Under the pieces are notes generated by a model. That model made no database searches. It had not been told where the DNA came from and saw only the letters and a program-made list of their open reading frames with translations. DNA of 64,000 nt. Origin: Petrosia ficiformis (lineage: Eukaryota > Porifera > Demospongiae > Haplosclerida > Petrosiidae). The translations under genes were made by a program, and so were the position numbers. The first letter of the stretch is position 1. Each line of letters opens with the position of its first letter. Shown piece by piece: positions 1 to 11,067 of this stretch. The stretch spans positions 6,205,741-6,269,740 of the forward strand of contig OX345645.1 in NCBI GenBank assembly GCA_947044365.1, read 5' to 3'.

Positions 1-180
1 CTTCTCCTACCTTTTTGTCGGCACTTTGGAGAAGGTAAGCGTTGTTTTCTTGTAGTCTGTTTCGACGGCAGGTGCTATATCTGACCGCAGTGCTATATCT
101 GACCACAGGGTGCTAAATCTTATATATATCCCTGTGGTTTACTTTGATGTTTTGCCGTATCGGGATATATTTTATTATAT

Positions 181-217
<37 letters not shown>

Positions 218-240
218 TATAATATTATATATAATTATAA
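1..240. repeat. Truncated inverted-repeat element plus AT-rich microsatellite
   Basis: The first ~160 bases match 7582-7725 almost base for base, including the end GCCGTATC, so this is a fragment of the same repeat cut by the window edge. From about 165 to 240 it runs into an AT/TAT low-complexity tract. No coding signal is seen. Confidence 0.75.
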
Positions 241-267
241 TAATAATAATGATGATTACAAACTCAC

Positions 268-3200
268 TAGTTATGTTGATGAATTCAGGAACTATAGTAA
301 AGAAATTATAATAATTGATAATATATTATATGTGACTTAATCAACAAATAGTGAGCTGTGTTTTACAACACATACAAACATTACAATGTTTGATTTTGGT
401 GGCCATTTTCTTTGGGCCAAAAATATTTTTCATGCTCATTTGGCCACCAATGAACATTACATGAAACACTGGATTACATAAACTTAGACATACCATCAGC
501 ATCTTGATCACGTACTCCATTATCTGTGAAATATACAAGACATTATACCACACACTAGTACAGTAATTAATGCTAATAACATAGCATTACAGTTGGCCAT
601 TTTTATGGCCCTTACGGCTATCCCTATGATTGCTTTCCCATGGGTTCAAACTCTATATATATATGTTTGTGTCACTTACGTGAGTATGCGTTGTATACAT
701 AGTTAAGGAAGTTATGTCATTCTCGGGTGCTCAGTCAATTAATGGGTGTGTCACGTAAAAGAACCCGCGCTCAAGCTCTACAGAAGAAAGCTGTGTACAT
801 GTAGCTTACGTAGAAACTGGAACTAATAGCTAGCCATTCTACCTGAAATATATTCCTAAAGTTCTACAAGGTTCGTTAAAAGGTAAACAGAGTAGATAAT
901 CAAAATAATAACTATAATAGGCTGTTGTGTTTCAGAGATGATAAAGTTAGCCATGATTACTGAATGCTGGACGCCACAAAGCAATCATAGAGATACTTTT
1001 TTCTCTATATTTTGTTTCAATACATGATTACCACACATACATATACTAAAATGTTTAATATCAATATAAACATTTAAACTAGCATACCTTTATCTTTATC
1101 ACCAAGGAGATTTTCAAGTTCTGCAGGCTCTGTGGAATGTAGAAGAGGTTATTTAAGACCACGAATAATAATAAATTAAACACAACTGGTAATTAAATGT
1201 TTGGAAGTAATTTACATTTTCACTGCCAATGAACAGCTTGCATATTACACTATTGCTAAGTACAGTCTGATATACTTTAAGATGTGTGCAGCTGATCATG
1301 GCAGTTACATGTACATGTTAGGTTGAATGTAACAAGATATATATTTAAAAGTATCCCTATGACTGTTTTGTGGTGTCCAGCATTCAGTAAGCCTTATTAT
1401 TTTGATTATCTACTCTGTTTACCTTTTAAAGAACCTTGTAGAACAGGAATATTTTTCAGGTAGAATAGCTAGCTATTAGTTCCAGTTTCTACGTAAGCTA
1501 CGCAGTTTTCTTTCTGCTGGTCTATAGAGCTCAAGTGCACATTCTTTCACGCGCCATGCCCATTAATTGACCGAACCCCCGGGAATGACATAACTTCCTT
1601 AACTACATATACAACTCATACTCGTGCAAGTGACACAAACACATATATATAAACATATATCGAACTCGTAGGAAAGCAATCATAGGGATGGCCCTACCGG
1701 CCTTAAAAACATGAAGAATAGAACTATACCCTTGTATGTAATGATCACAAACTAGATAAATTCACACAGACATTGTGACATCAAATTAGAAATAGGAAAT
1801 ATGGATTATAAAATGTAGGTGTACAGTAGTCTCATGTAGCCAGACCCAACTATCTATGAAGGAAGGGTTTGGGGACTATTATATCTACGATGGCTTCATG
1901 TGGTAGTCTTATATCAGTTTTATATAATAATATTCATTGTTGATACTGTTGTATATTAAGGGTTAAGGAGTGTTGTACCAAACACCCAACAGTACTTGAA
2001 CCAATGCTAGCATAGAAGGTTGGGTCTCGCTATGCAATACTAGGTGTATAAGCAAATAGCTATGTAAATAAATGTGATTGTGGATGTAAAAATCGCTTGC
2101 AGTGGTTACATGGCTGGTAGGCACACAAGTCATTATTCAACATTAAACATAGTCAATACAATGTTCATTGGTCCATATTTAGAGTAAAGCTATATTATTT
2201 ATTGAGTGTATTAGCTACTTTTTTGTGCGAGCGCAAAAAACGTAGCTAATACAAATTTTTAGCAAAAATTAATTATTACTGAGAAAGGGACAAGATACTT
2301 CAAAAACTTTTACAAAATTTCTGTTAGTCGAACAATTCGTAATATCAGTTTCAACCTTGCAGATTTTGAAAATTTTCAGCGAGTATCCTAATTAATTATA
2401 TGTATAACACACTATACAATCAACTTACCATCTGTACAGGTACAAGCCTCGGAATCACACGCCAACTGCATTTCACTACACGCACTTTCGCATAAGTCAA
2501 TATCACAATTTGTCACTAAAGAACGATAATAATAATAATTCATAATCATAATTATAACCTTTTATTACACTTTCATATGTAACGAAGACACAAACCACTG
2601 CAACTATCACTTTACCAATCATCACGACGTCTTGGAATAGACGGAGAGAAAGTAAAACTAGTGGTTTCAAGCACGAGGTTGTCCGCTAGACCTGCTCTTA
2701 ATTAGGCAGTTTCTACTATAAATAGTAACAAAAGCACACCCGTGACTATTTATAGTAACAAAATGCATGTGGTGTAATACATTACATGAGCGCCCATGGT
2801 CTTGACTGATGCATCAAGTAAACAAAATAATATTCTCACTATCAGACAATATTTCAACAGATTTCTCTTTCTTCAATTATGCTTACGTAAATTGAAAGTT
2901 CATCATATACTGCATCAAGTAGTATTCTCACTGCTGAAGTGATTTTAGTTGTTACAGTATACATGTAGTATATAACATAATAGATTTGTTGTTAATTCAT
3001 TCCCTTTTAAATTTGTTGGTACTTCATGAATGTCAAAATGAGGCATAGACAGTGCTGCATAATTAATTTGTACTGTCATGTGATTTGTTGTAAGGTTGTG
3101 TGCATTGCAAACATTTGTATATATAAACATTGAGTGCATCTAAAGCGAGTGCACTTCACAAGCTACTCAATTGAAGAACCTCCTTAAGTTTATATAAGCC

Positions 3201-4814
3201 CTCCTTAATACAACCAGTCAACCACAGTAAACAGCCCTTGCAGGTCACATTCACAATAAAATGACTATATATTGACTTTGTTATTGAACCAAGTACTTTA
3301 AGTGTTTTGCTTATTTATCAAGTGAGCTGAAATTGGTTGATAATAACGGAGAGATCATTGAATTAAGACACTGTTACAATACAATGTAAAGGCATTGATG
3401 CATTTAAACTTAATTATTGATGTAATATGCACATGAATCTAACACTGAGTAAAGCAAAACAGAGATAGAAACTGAGTTCTATGTAGTGTATGTAGACATC
3501 ATTATGTTGTACAGTGCAAGGCCTGTGTGTCTTAGTGCAAACCAATCTTTATTTGAGTAGAGAATCAATCGAATTGGTCCAAGTGTTGTGTAACTGAGAG
3601 TCTGATACAGCCATGTCTATGCAAATGATCATAGTTTCCCATCTTTTCTAAAAAGCTTTTTGTTGGTCATATACTTCTTTATTTAATGCTGTCACTTCAA
3701 ATAGTTTGTGCTGTTGTCTCAGTTGAGCAATATACTCTGCACATAGCTCCGGACATTTGTTTGGATATACACTATGTCATTAAGATTTTGGGGGGAATTC
3801 ATGATTCACAAATGGTTGATTGAATGATTTCATAACACTTGAAATAAGTGCTTTAAGTATTATGTTTTGCAATTTCTTTAGGACTTTACAGTTAAACTTG
3901 TTGATATACATATAAACAATTCTATATGCACAGCCAACACAGGTTTACAATCTATGGGAGGTAACCAATGCCAAAATGTTTATAAGCCCAGCATCGACCA
4001 AATTCGCCAAACCAGAATCTGATGTAGTTAGGGTTCCCATCTGAATCAAATTTGTTTAAATTGGAACCCTAACTACATGAGACCCTATGGTTAGGCAAAC
4101 ACGAATCACTTATATATACTATATTACAACAACACACTATAAAACAAACAGTATCCCAATACCCTTTTAAAAATAATACTATACAGATTACGCTATTGTC
4201 TAAGTATGGTCTTGATATACTTTTAAAATGTGTACGTAGCTGATGATGGTATGTACATGTGACAAGTTTAGGCTGAATGTAAAAACATGAATAGAACTGT
4301 ACCCTGTATGCAAATGATCACAAACTAGATAAATTCATAGACATTGATATCGGATTGGATACAGGAAATATGGATTATGAAATGTAGAATGTAGGTGTAA
4401 AGGTTGCTATATGACCTATACATCATGTATATAATTATAAAACTTACCCAGTTCTACAGCTTCAGGAACTAATGAATTAATACAATTGTAAACAATCGTA
4501 ATAACTATTAATCCAAGATATTTCAAAAACTTTTATAAAATTTCATACATTCAAGTACATTGAACAATTCCTAATATCAGTTTCAACCTTGCAGATTTCC
4601 AGTGAGTATCCTAATTAATTATATGTATAACACACTATACAATCAACTTACCATCTGTACAGCTACAAGCATCATGATCACACTCCTGCTGTATTTGACT
4701 ACACGCACTTTCGCATAAATCAATATCACAATATGGCACTAAAGAACGACCTTCTGCTACACTTTCATATGTAACGAAGACACACAACACTGCAACTATC
4801 ACTTTAGTAATCAT
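268..4814 (-). CDS. Gene A: secreted cysteine-rich, sequon-repeat protein (3' part outside window)
   Basis: Exons read right to left: 4814-4652 (signal peptide plus six-Cys module), 4468-4448 (PEAVEL), 1129-1088 (PAELENLLGDKDK), 523-494 (NGVRDQDAD) and 291-268 (PEFINIT). An alternative first-exon pair lies at 2622-2559 and 2515-2429. Every internal exon starts with two bases of a codon and ends with one base (phase 1-1), with AG acceptors and GTAAGT, GTATG or GTGAGT donors. The order matches genes B and C, which supports the model. The last exon seen is the first sequon micro-exon; the rest of the array and the C-alpha, C-beta and tail exons would lie left of the window. Predicted to be secreted or membrane-anchored. 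No named family is recognised. The model rests on splice signals and paralogy only. Confidence 0.55.
596..1705. repeat. Inverted pair of a ~380-bp interspersed repeat in introns of gene A
   Basis: Bases 596-1003 and 1350-1705 are inverted copies of one element: the end GGATGGCCCTACCGGCC, an internal ACGTAAGCTAC stretch and the end GGTGTCCAGCATTCAGTAA recur in opposite orientation. Further copies sit at about 17830-18225 and 57840-58050. The small exon 1129-1088 lies in the spacer between the arms. The pair could form a large hairpin in the pre-mRNA. Confidence 0.7.
2429..2622 (-). CDS. Gene A alternative first exons, copy 2: signal peptide and six-Cys module
   Basis: Exon 2622-2559 gives MIGKVIVAVVCVFVTYES plus a few residues. 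A 43-nt AT-rich intron (2558-2516) follows, from GTTATA to TTCTTTAG. Exon 2515-2429 gives the six-Cys module in C-x4-C-x3-C-x6-C-x4-C-x-C spacing, ending at a GTAAGT donor. Without splicing, the frame stops inside the Cys part, so the mini-intron is required. It lies between copy 1 and the shared downstream exons, so it could be an alternative promoter or exon of gene A, or the start of a separate gene whose neighbour has lost its 3' half. Confidence 0.55.
2746..2754 (-). promoter_or_regulatory. TATAAATAG box upstream of A copy 2
   Basis: On the minus strand GTTACTATAAATAG is followed about 20 bases later by its near mirror GTTACTATTTATAG. The same pair stands at matching positions before A copy 1 and gene B, about 125-135 bases upstream of the start codon. 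Conservation across three paralogues suggests a core promoter, though recent duplication also explains it. Confidence 0.45.
3150..3245 (-). promoter_or_regulatory. Conserved upstream block with TATATAAAC
   Basis: Read on the minus strand, GGGCTTATATAAACTTAAGG is followed by a stretch ending TCAATTGAGTAGCTTGTGAA. The block recurs at 5315-5405 and 19630-19735, and in diverged form without the TATA at about 30170-30235, always several hundred bases upstream of a first exon. It could be an upstream promoter with a long 5' leader. Confidence 0.35.
3246..4440. other. Non-coding spacer between the two first-exon copies of gene A
   Basis: AT-rich sequence matching about 19740-20540 upstream of gene B (shared GAATTCA and GGTTTACAATCTATGGGAGG stretches), so it belongs to the segmental duplication. 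No convincing exon or RNA gene is seen. Confidence 0.5.
4652..4814 (-). CDS. Gene A first exon, copy 1: signal peptide and six-Cys module
   Basis: The start ATG is taken at 4814; it begins the MI(A/T/G)K motif shared with the other copies. An open frame extends further upstream but has no ATG. The hydrophobic core VIVAVLCVFVTY is a good signal peptide. It is followed by cysteines spaced C-x4-C-x3-C-x6-C-x4-C-x-C, then a GTAAGT donor. In paralogues the signal and Cys parts are separate exons joined over a 43-52 nt intron. Here only 12 nt of that intron remain (4739-4750) and are read in frame as GRSL. Confidence 0.65.
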
Positions 4815-4941
4815 CACCACTTCTTGCAACAGACGGATAGACAGAAAGTAAAACTAGTGGTTTCAAGCACGAGGTTGTCCGCTAGATCCACTTTTAATTA
4901 GGCAGTTTCTACTATAAATAGTAACAAAAGCACACCCATGG

Positions 4942-4950
4942 CTATTTATA
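4942..4950 (-). promoter_or_regulatory. TATAAATAG box upstream of A copy 1
   Basis: Same paired TATAAATAG / TATTTATAG arrangement as at 2746 and 19250, about 130 bases before the ATG at 4814. Confidence 0.45.
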
Positions 4951-4951
4951 G

Positions 4952-5640
4952 TAACAAAATGCATGTGGTGTAATTGAGCACCCATGGTCTTGACTGATGC
5001 ATCAAGTGAACAAAATAATATTCTCACTATCAGACAATATTTCAACAGATTTTTCTTTCTTCAATTATGCTTACGTATATTGAAAGTTCATCATATACTG
5101 CATCAAGTAGTATTCTCACTGCTAAAGTGATTTTAGTCATTACAGTATACATGTAGTATATAACATATTGATATGTTGTTAATTCATTCCATTTTAAATT
5201 TGTTGGTACTTCATGAATAATGCATAGCAGTGCTGCATATTTCATTTGTGATTGTTGCAAGGTAGTGTGCATTTGACATATAGATTGGTACAAAGATGTG
5301 TGCATCTAATTGAGTGCACTTCACAAGCTACTCAATTGAAGAACCTCCTTAAATTTATATAAGCCCTCCTTAATGCAATCAGTCAACCACAGTAAACAAC
5401 CCTTGCAAGGGGCAGAGATCTCTACTCAAGGTTTGCACTAAGACACACAGGCCTTGCACTGTACAACATAATGATGCCTACATACACTACTTAGATACCT
5501 TTAATCAACTCAGTTTCTATCTCAGTGTTATATTGTAAGAATAATCATGTGTATATTACATGAATAATGGAATATGAATTCCAAGTATATAATTATGTTT
5601 GTGTAATACAAGAATTGTAGTACACACACAATCTGCTCAA
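4952..5640. other. Upstream region of gene A copy 1
   Basis: Duplicate of 2760-3240 at its start. The rest is AT-rich spacer reaching the 3' tail exon of the gene B alternative cassette. Short open frames here are not conserved and lack splice support. Confidence 0.4.
5315..5405 (-). promoter_or_regulatory. Conserved upstream block with TATATAAAT, copy 2
   Basis: Close copy of 3150-3245, placed upstream of the first exon of A copy 1. Confidence 0.35.
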
Positions 5641-5642
5641 TT

Positions 5643-5818
5643 CTACAGAAATGTTCCAAATAATGTGCAGTTACTTATTACGATTATTGTATTGTAGTTA
5701 TAAATTTTAGTTTTTATTACACATTTTAAAAAAACCACAGAATACAATAATTTCATGATCCAAGCAAGAACAAATACAGCAACATATAACCCTAACATAC
5801 TTCTAGTACCATACAAGA
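5643..5818 (-). CDS. Terminal exon with hydrophobic tail (alternative 3' cassette of gene B)
   Basis: The acceptor ...TATAG at 5819 opens in the same phase as all family exons and gives VLYGTRSMLGLYVAVFVL, a short polar stretch then a hydrophobic segment, as in a GPI-anchor signal or membrane tail. In the gene C copy (20665-20729) the frame stops right after this segment. Here a one-base difference at the end of the hydrophobic run moves the frame past that stop and adds about 38 hydrophobic or basic residues before TAG at 5643-5645. It may therefore be a degraded copy or a true longer membrane tail. Confidence 0.4.
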
Positions 5819-6945
5819 CTATACAATATAACATTATAGCATGACTCCTTATGATGAAACATGCGATTCTACTGTAATGATGTGATTGTAGTCAGTTCAG
5901 CTACTACAATTGACAGTAATCCACAATAAAATCTTAATTCATCAAAACACTTTTATTGTAATACAAAATGATTCAGCCGTGAAACCCAATACAAAATTGT
6001 GAAAATGCAAAAAAAAAATGATTGTGAATATGTATATGTACAGCAAAATTCAAATTCCTATACATAATTATGATTAGCGCAAGAAAAAAGTGTTCTTGAT
6101 TTTGAAGTTAATTGGTTGCAATATTCATCTAAGGAACTGGAAAGAATTATGAATATAACAATTAATATAAGTAATTATATAATTTACATTTATGATATTC
6201 ATAGTTGGGATTTCAAATCTTGCTATACACACAAGAATGTAATATTTCATTCTGTATGATGTTTTAATGCAGTGGATGTGAGCCATTCTCAATTATGAAT
6301 ATCATTATGTGGTTCATTTTTGCACAAACACTGGAGATTATTAAGCACAGAACAACTGTATTTACATATAAGGCTAATGTTATTGTAAAAGATATGCCTC
6401 CTCTTCAATTGAATTCTATTGTTAAATACAATCAAACACAAATACCTTATTGTTTAATTGAGTAAATGAACAGCTATAGTAATGGGGTTTTGGGATATAC
6501 TACTGTTGTACAGTATCGACCTTGATTATACTACTTGTAACAATACCTGGTTTTGTCTCTACTAGATATTAGTAACTAGAATTATATTTACTAGTATAGG
6601 TACAACACTAGTATTTGTATCTGGGTATTCGTTTAATGTTTGCTCATGTGCAGAAACCAAACATGTGAAATTGAAATCGCAATAAAATGGCAGTTGATAA
6701 GTGTCTTGCTTCGTGTTACTAGCTTTTTTGACTATAAAATGATCTGTTAACACCAATGATGCTTGTATACACATCTACTAAAGTGTTTTGGTTTTAATTA
6801 ACTAACTAAAGGTGCCAATCTTTGTTTTAGCTAGTTATAATTATTCCCATAGTAGTTAACTAAAATCACAATCCTTACTAAAAGGAGTTTTAGTTACAGT
6901 TTTCTACTAATTTATGCACAACTAGATATAATAATGCATACATAC
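5819..6945. other. Intron between C-beta exon and tail exon (cassette 1)
   Basis: Matches 10265-11590 and 20730-22254, the same intron in the other two cassettes. No additional exon is recognised. Confidence 0.5.
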
Positions 6946-7026
6946 CTTCTTCTGTACAGAGATAACGAGCATTGTAGCAACTGATGGCACAACTTTCATA
7001 AGCATAAAATGGACATATTCCCGCAC
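6946..7026 (-). CDS. C-beta exon, four cysteines (alternative cassette of gene B)
   Basis: 81-nt phase 1-1 exon between the acceptor TCCAACAG and a GTATG donor. It encodes ICPFYAYESCAISCYNARYL then CTEE, with spacing C-x7-C-x3-C-x6-C. It is intact, unlike the nearer copy at 11592-11672, which has a stop codon. It could be spliced to the gene B C-alpha exon (12357-12560) by skipping the broken copy, giving a 305-residue product together with exon 5643-5818. Confidence 0.5.
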
Positions 7027-7179
7027 CTGTTGGATAAAAAAGAGACCAAATCAATATATAACTACAAGACAAATTAAATGATTAACTGCAGCTATCAAGG
7101 GACTCGTTAAGGAACCAAATTTCAGCTTGTGGGTATGACAACCATGGCTGGCAATGTTCTGCCCACACTGGTCGGGAAT

Positions 7180-7430
7180 AACCACCACTCAGCATGAGGC
7201 TAACCACCTTTCCGATAATACATGTATAGGGACTGAGACAGAATTAACAGCACTAACAATGCAATGTAGTACATAAAGGTATATCAGGGCTGCAATGCCT
7301 TCCCTTGCAACATAGATAAAAGTGAGTGTTAAGTGCTGCTGACAAATTCACAGTGTGTTTGCACAGACAGTCACTGCCTTCATAAGTGTGAATTTGTGAT
7401 ATCACACCTGCTTAGCTAATATATACACTA
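7180..7430. repeat. Interspersed repeat, inverted relative to 37150-37320
   Basis: Contains the stretch around CACACTGTGAATTTGTCAGC and GCAGCCCTGATAT (on the complement) shared with 37150-37320 and 63160-63290, where it leads into CATA microsatellites. Non-coding. Confidence 0.6.
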
Positions 7431-7435
7431 TATGT

Positions 7436-7542
7436 ATAGGTTATGTCACAGCAGGAGTGCTATATCAGATTTATAAAACCGAGCCCGAGGGCAAGGTTTT
7501 TATAAATCTGATATAGCACGAGTGCCTGTGACATAACCAATA
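7436..7542. repeat. Hairpin-forming inverted repeat
   Basis: Arms GGTTATGTCACAGCAGGAGT and its complement at 7500-7540 enclose a short loop (GAGCCCGAGGGC). It directly abuts the element at 7548-7725. Confidence 0.7.
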
Positions 7543-7547
7543 TATGT

Positions 7548-7725
7548 CATGATACGGCGAAACCTTTGTTGATGTCTGACGCTTCTCCTACCTTTTTGTC
7601 GGCACTTTGGAGAAGGTAAGTGTTGTTTTCTTGTAGTCTGTTTCGACGGCAGGTGCTATATCTGACCGCAGTGCTATATCATATATATATCCCTGTGGTT
7701 TACTTTGATGTTTCGCCGTATCATG
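7548..7725. mobile_element. Small element with 16-bp terminal inverted repeats
   Basis: The ends CATGATACGGCGAAAC and GTTTCGCCGTATCATG are perfect inverted repeats. The inside matches bases 1-160. It is a non-autonomous element or part of one, followed directly by the GTAT microsatellite. Confidence 0.6.
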
Positions 7726-7726
7726 T

Positions 7727-8303
7727 GTATGTATGTATGTATGTATGTATGTATGTATGTATGTATGTATGTATGTATGTATGTATGTATGTATGTATGT
7801 ATGTATGTATGTATGTATGTATGTATGTATGTATGTATGTATGTATGTATGTATGTATGTATGTATGTATGTATGTATGTATGTATGTATGTATGTATGT
7901 ATGTATGTATGTATGTATGTATGTATGTATGTATGTATGTATGTATGTATGTATGTATGTATGTATGTATGTATGTATGTATGTATGTATGTATGTATGT
8001 ATGTATGTATGTATGTATGTATGTATGTATGTATGTATGTATGTATGTATGTATGTATGTATGTATGTATGTATGTATGTATGTATGTATGTATGTATGT
8101 ATGTATGTATGTATGTATGTATGTATGTATGTATGTATGTATGTATGTATGTATGTATGTATGTATGTATGTATGTATGTATGTATGTATGTATGTATGT
8201 ATGTATGTATGTATGTATGTATGTATGTATGTATGTATGTATGTATGTATGTATGTATGTATGTATGTATGTATGTATGTATGTATGTATGTATGTATGT
8301 ATG
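7727..8303. repeat. (GTAT)n microsatellite, about 144 uninterrupted copies
   Basis: 577 bases of pure GTAT with no interruption. Open frames here (MYVC or IHTY repeats) are products of the repeat and not genes. The perfect purity suggests recent expansion. Confidence 0.95.
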
Positions 8304-10050
8304 GTAACACCTCCAATCTAGCTATATAACTTAGCATTATTATATATAATAATAGGTGATACCAGTATTTTCACTTTGATATGATATGGGAATCAGCATC
8401 GATGGTATCAAATATGATACCAATACTTGTAATGTACATGCACGTAATCCATGTGGTTTGATAAACGTCAAATTCAGTTAAAAATGTGGAAACTATGAAA
8501 AATTATCTGTTAGATGGGTGTGTCAGATTAAAATAGAGGTGTGGAAAATTAGTATCGGATCAAAATTATTTTTTAAAGAATATCAATACCTCAAAGGAAG
8601 AGGTTTGAATCAGTAATATCAATATTTTCGTATCGATATCGCCCAGCACTAAATTTCACTATCCACGTCCCTTTATTTTTAGTGTAACTTCACTATTCCA
8701 AGCTCCCCGAAATGAGTACATCTCTGTATTAAGCGAAATATAACTATAACTAAACATGGTGCCACTGAAATTAAAACAGCACTACTATGTATGGTAGACT
8801 TGCAACAGAATTATCAATTTCCAAAATGTGAAGCTATGGAGTAATTTTTATGGCTTCATTAAGCTTTATAAAGTGGCTTTCTAATATTGGAATCCACGTT
8901 TTACATTAAGTTTCATTACACTTATTTTCATGTTGCAATAATTTTGAAGTCTACTGTGTGTATATCACATGGTAACTGCATGGTCAACTGTAAGGGGTTC
9001 ATGCATTTGTAAGAACACTACAATCAGTGTTCAAGGTGCCTACTATTATCTTTGCAGTTGACACCTTTTTCTGTAACATGCCTGAACAATCTAAAACACA
9101 GTGTTGGAGTGTGCAATGACTTACACATAATCCAAACCTGTTACAGAATATATTGACTAAGTAAAGTACAATGACTTTTAGTTAAACTATAACTAAATTA
9201 CAGGTCTGTAGCAATAGCAGTAGTTAACTGAAACTAAAACCCTTTAATAAGCCCAATATTATTGAACTATAAGTTAACTAAATTGTAAACTAGACATACT
9301 ATAACTAAAAGTGGTCATTATTGTCAAACTAAAACCACTAATTCATACACATTACAGTCTATTGTGTTTCTCTTTGTGAGTCAATATGCTCTTGATAGAA
9401 TAGAGTCTCCTTTGTTTAATACAACTCAGAGGGGAGTTACTTTTAGTATTGAAAATTGTATAGAGCATTTGTGCTTCTGAGGTATGCTGTATATTGTCAC
9501 ATAACTATGGATGAATATCATATCACAAATTTTTTTATATCTTTAGCCTTATTTGATTCATTGATAATAGCATCTTTCTGCATTCATAACAGTAAATATA
9601 CATTACTTAAAAGTGACATAACATGACATGGAAAACTTCCATGACAGCACTAGTCAATCTGCTACGCTGACACACTAGTGTTGTTTTAGTTACTAAAACT
9701 CTTTTTAGTAAGGTATTGTGACTTTTAGTTAACTAAACTATAACTAAATTACAAGTCTATTGTAATAATAACTAACTAAAATGAAAAATGGCCAATAATA
9801 GTTAGTTAACTAAAACTAAAACCCTTTTAGTAAGCCTAATAAAATATAATTAAATATAAACGTTTAAGAAACCAAGTCATTTTGTCATAGTAAAACAACA
9901 CTACAGTATATACATTTATTTAACTTATAGACAGGTGTTGATGTAGTGATTAACCACAGCTTTTAATGTGACATTTTGACAGCCTCCTGCATCTCATTAT
10001 GTGGTTGTATAAACTAAATCCTCTTTTAGTGTAATACCTATTGTCTATTG
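8304..10050. repeat. Left arm of a ~1.8-2.1 kb inverted duplication
   Basis: Reads inverted against 34290-36420: for example GGTAACACCTCCAATCTA at 8303 matches AGATTGGAGGTGTTACC near 36405, and AACCACAGCTTTTAATGTGA near 9955 matches the complement near 34355. Contains MITEs and no recognisable gene. Confidence 0.75.
9676..9903. mobile_element. MITE of the TTAGTTAACTAA family
   Basis: Ends TAGTGTTGTTTTAGT and its inverse AAAACAACACTA, with palindromic TTAGTTAACTAA motifs inside. Many copies occur in the window, concentrated at 32-47 kb. Confidence 0.7.
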
Positions 10051-10260
10051 TAACCATGATCAAAATGGACAGTTTACTAAAACTAAAAGCCTAACAACTA
10101 GTGTTGTTTTATTGTGACTATAGCAACTACTTAGTATGCCTAGTTTCTCAAACCTTTAGTTTAAAATAATATTAGGCTTGGGTTTTTGTTTTAGTTAACT
10201 AAAAAGAAGTGTCCATTATTCATTTTAGTTAGTTATAGTAACTGCAATTGATAGTTTAGT

Positions 10261-10300
10261 CAAATACAGCAGCATATACCCTAACAAAACAAAATGTAAC
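10261..10300 (-). pseudogene. Decayed copy of the hydrophobic tail exon
   Basis: Retains the complement of GGGTATATGCTGCTGTATTTG, related to the LGLYVAVF part of the tail exon. The acceptor side is deleted, and a TTAGTTAACTAA-family sequence ends directly against it. This is the expected 3' tail of gene B's nearer cassette, so that cassette has lost its tail. Confidence 0.5.
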
Positions 10301-10689
10301 ATTAATTATGATGAAACATGCCATTCCACTGTAATGATGTGATTGTAGTCGGCTACTACAATTGACAGTAACCAACAATAAAATTTTACTTCATCAAAAC
10401 ACTTTTATACAATGTAATACAAAATGATTCAGCAGTGAAACCCAATACAAAATTGATTGTGAATATGTATATGTGTAACAAAATTCAAATTCCTATACAT
10501 AGTTATGATTAGTGCAAGAAAAGGGTGTTCTTCATTTTGAAGTTAATTGGTTGCAACATTCATCTAAGGAACTGGAAAGAATTATGAATAATATAACAAT
10601 TAATATAAGTAATTAATTGATATTCATAATTGGGATTTCAAACCATGCTATACACATAAGAATACAATACTATAATACTCATTCTGTAT

Positions 10690-11067
10690 CAGGGCATAAA
10701 CAAAGGTGGTAACATCGAAGGTTCGTTATAATTCCTTACCTTCGAAGGTAGAATCCATTCCACAAAGGTTTGCAATTAACATGTGGTTAATTATTTGCTG
10801 CAATAATTATTTATAACTCTTAATCATTTGTCACGTGGAGATTGATAATGGCTGAGAGTGAAGAGACCATGGACGAGAGTGTGGACTTTCAAAACCAGAA
10901 TGTACTGAATCTCATCTGCCATCTTCTGAACTAAGAGGTCTCCCATTAGATAAACACTTGTATAGGTACAAAGTTAACACATTCATAGTATTACACCTTC
11001 GTGAACCTTCTTGTTCTAGTTGAAACAAACCTTCGAAGGTGTAAAAATCACCTTCGTTTATGCCCTG
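10690..11067. mobile_element. hAT-like MITE with 8-bp target duplication
   Basis: The ends CAGGGCATAAACAAAGGTG and the inverse of CACCTTCGTTTATGCCCTG form ~19-bp terminal repeats with one mismatch. TTCTGTAT is present on both sides (10682-10689 and 11068-11075). The paralogous sites near 6250 and 21745 carry a single related target and no element. An open frame crossing this element is spurious. Confidence 0.85.

Noticed and set aside
7588..8337. Long open frames on both strands (IHTY, MYVC repeats)
   Set aside because: They are the translation of the pure GTAT microsatellite; a 4-base repeat without stops is open in all frames.
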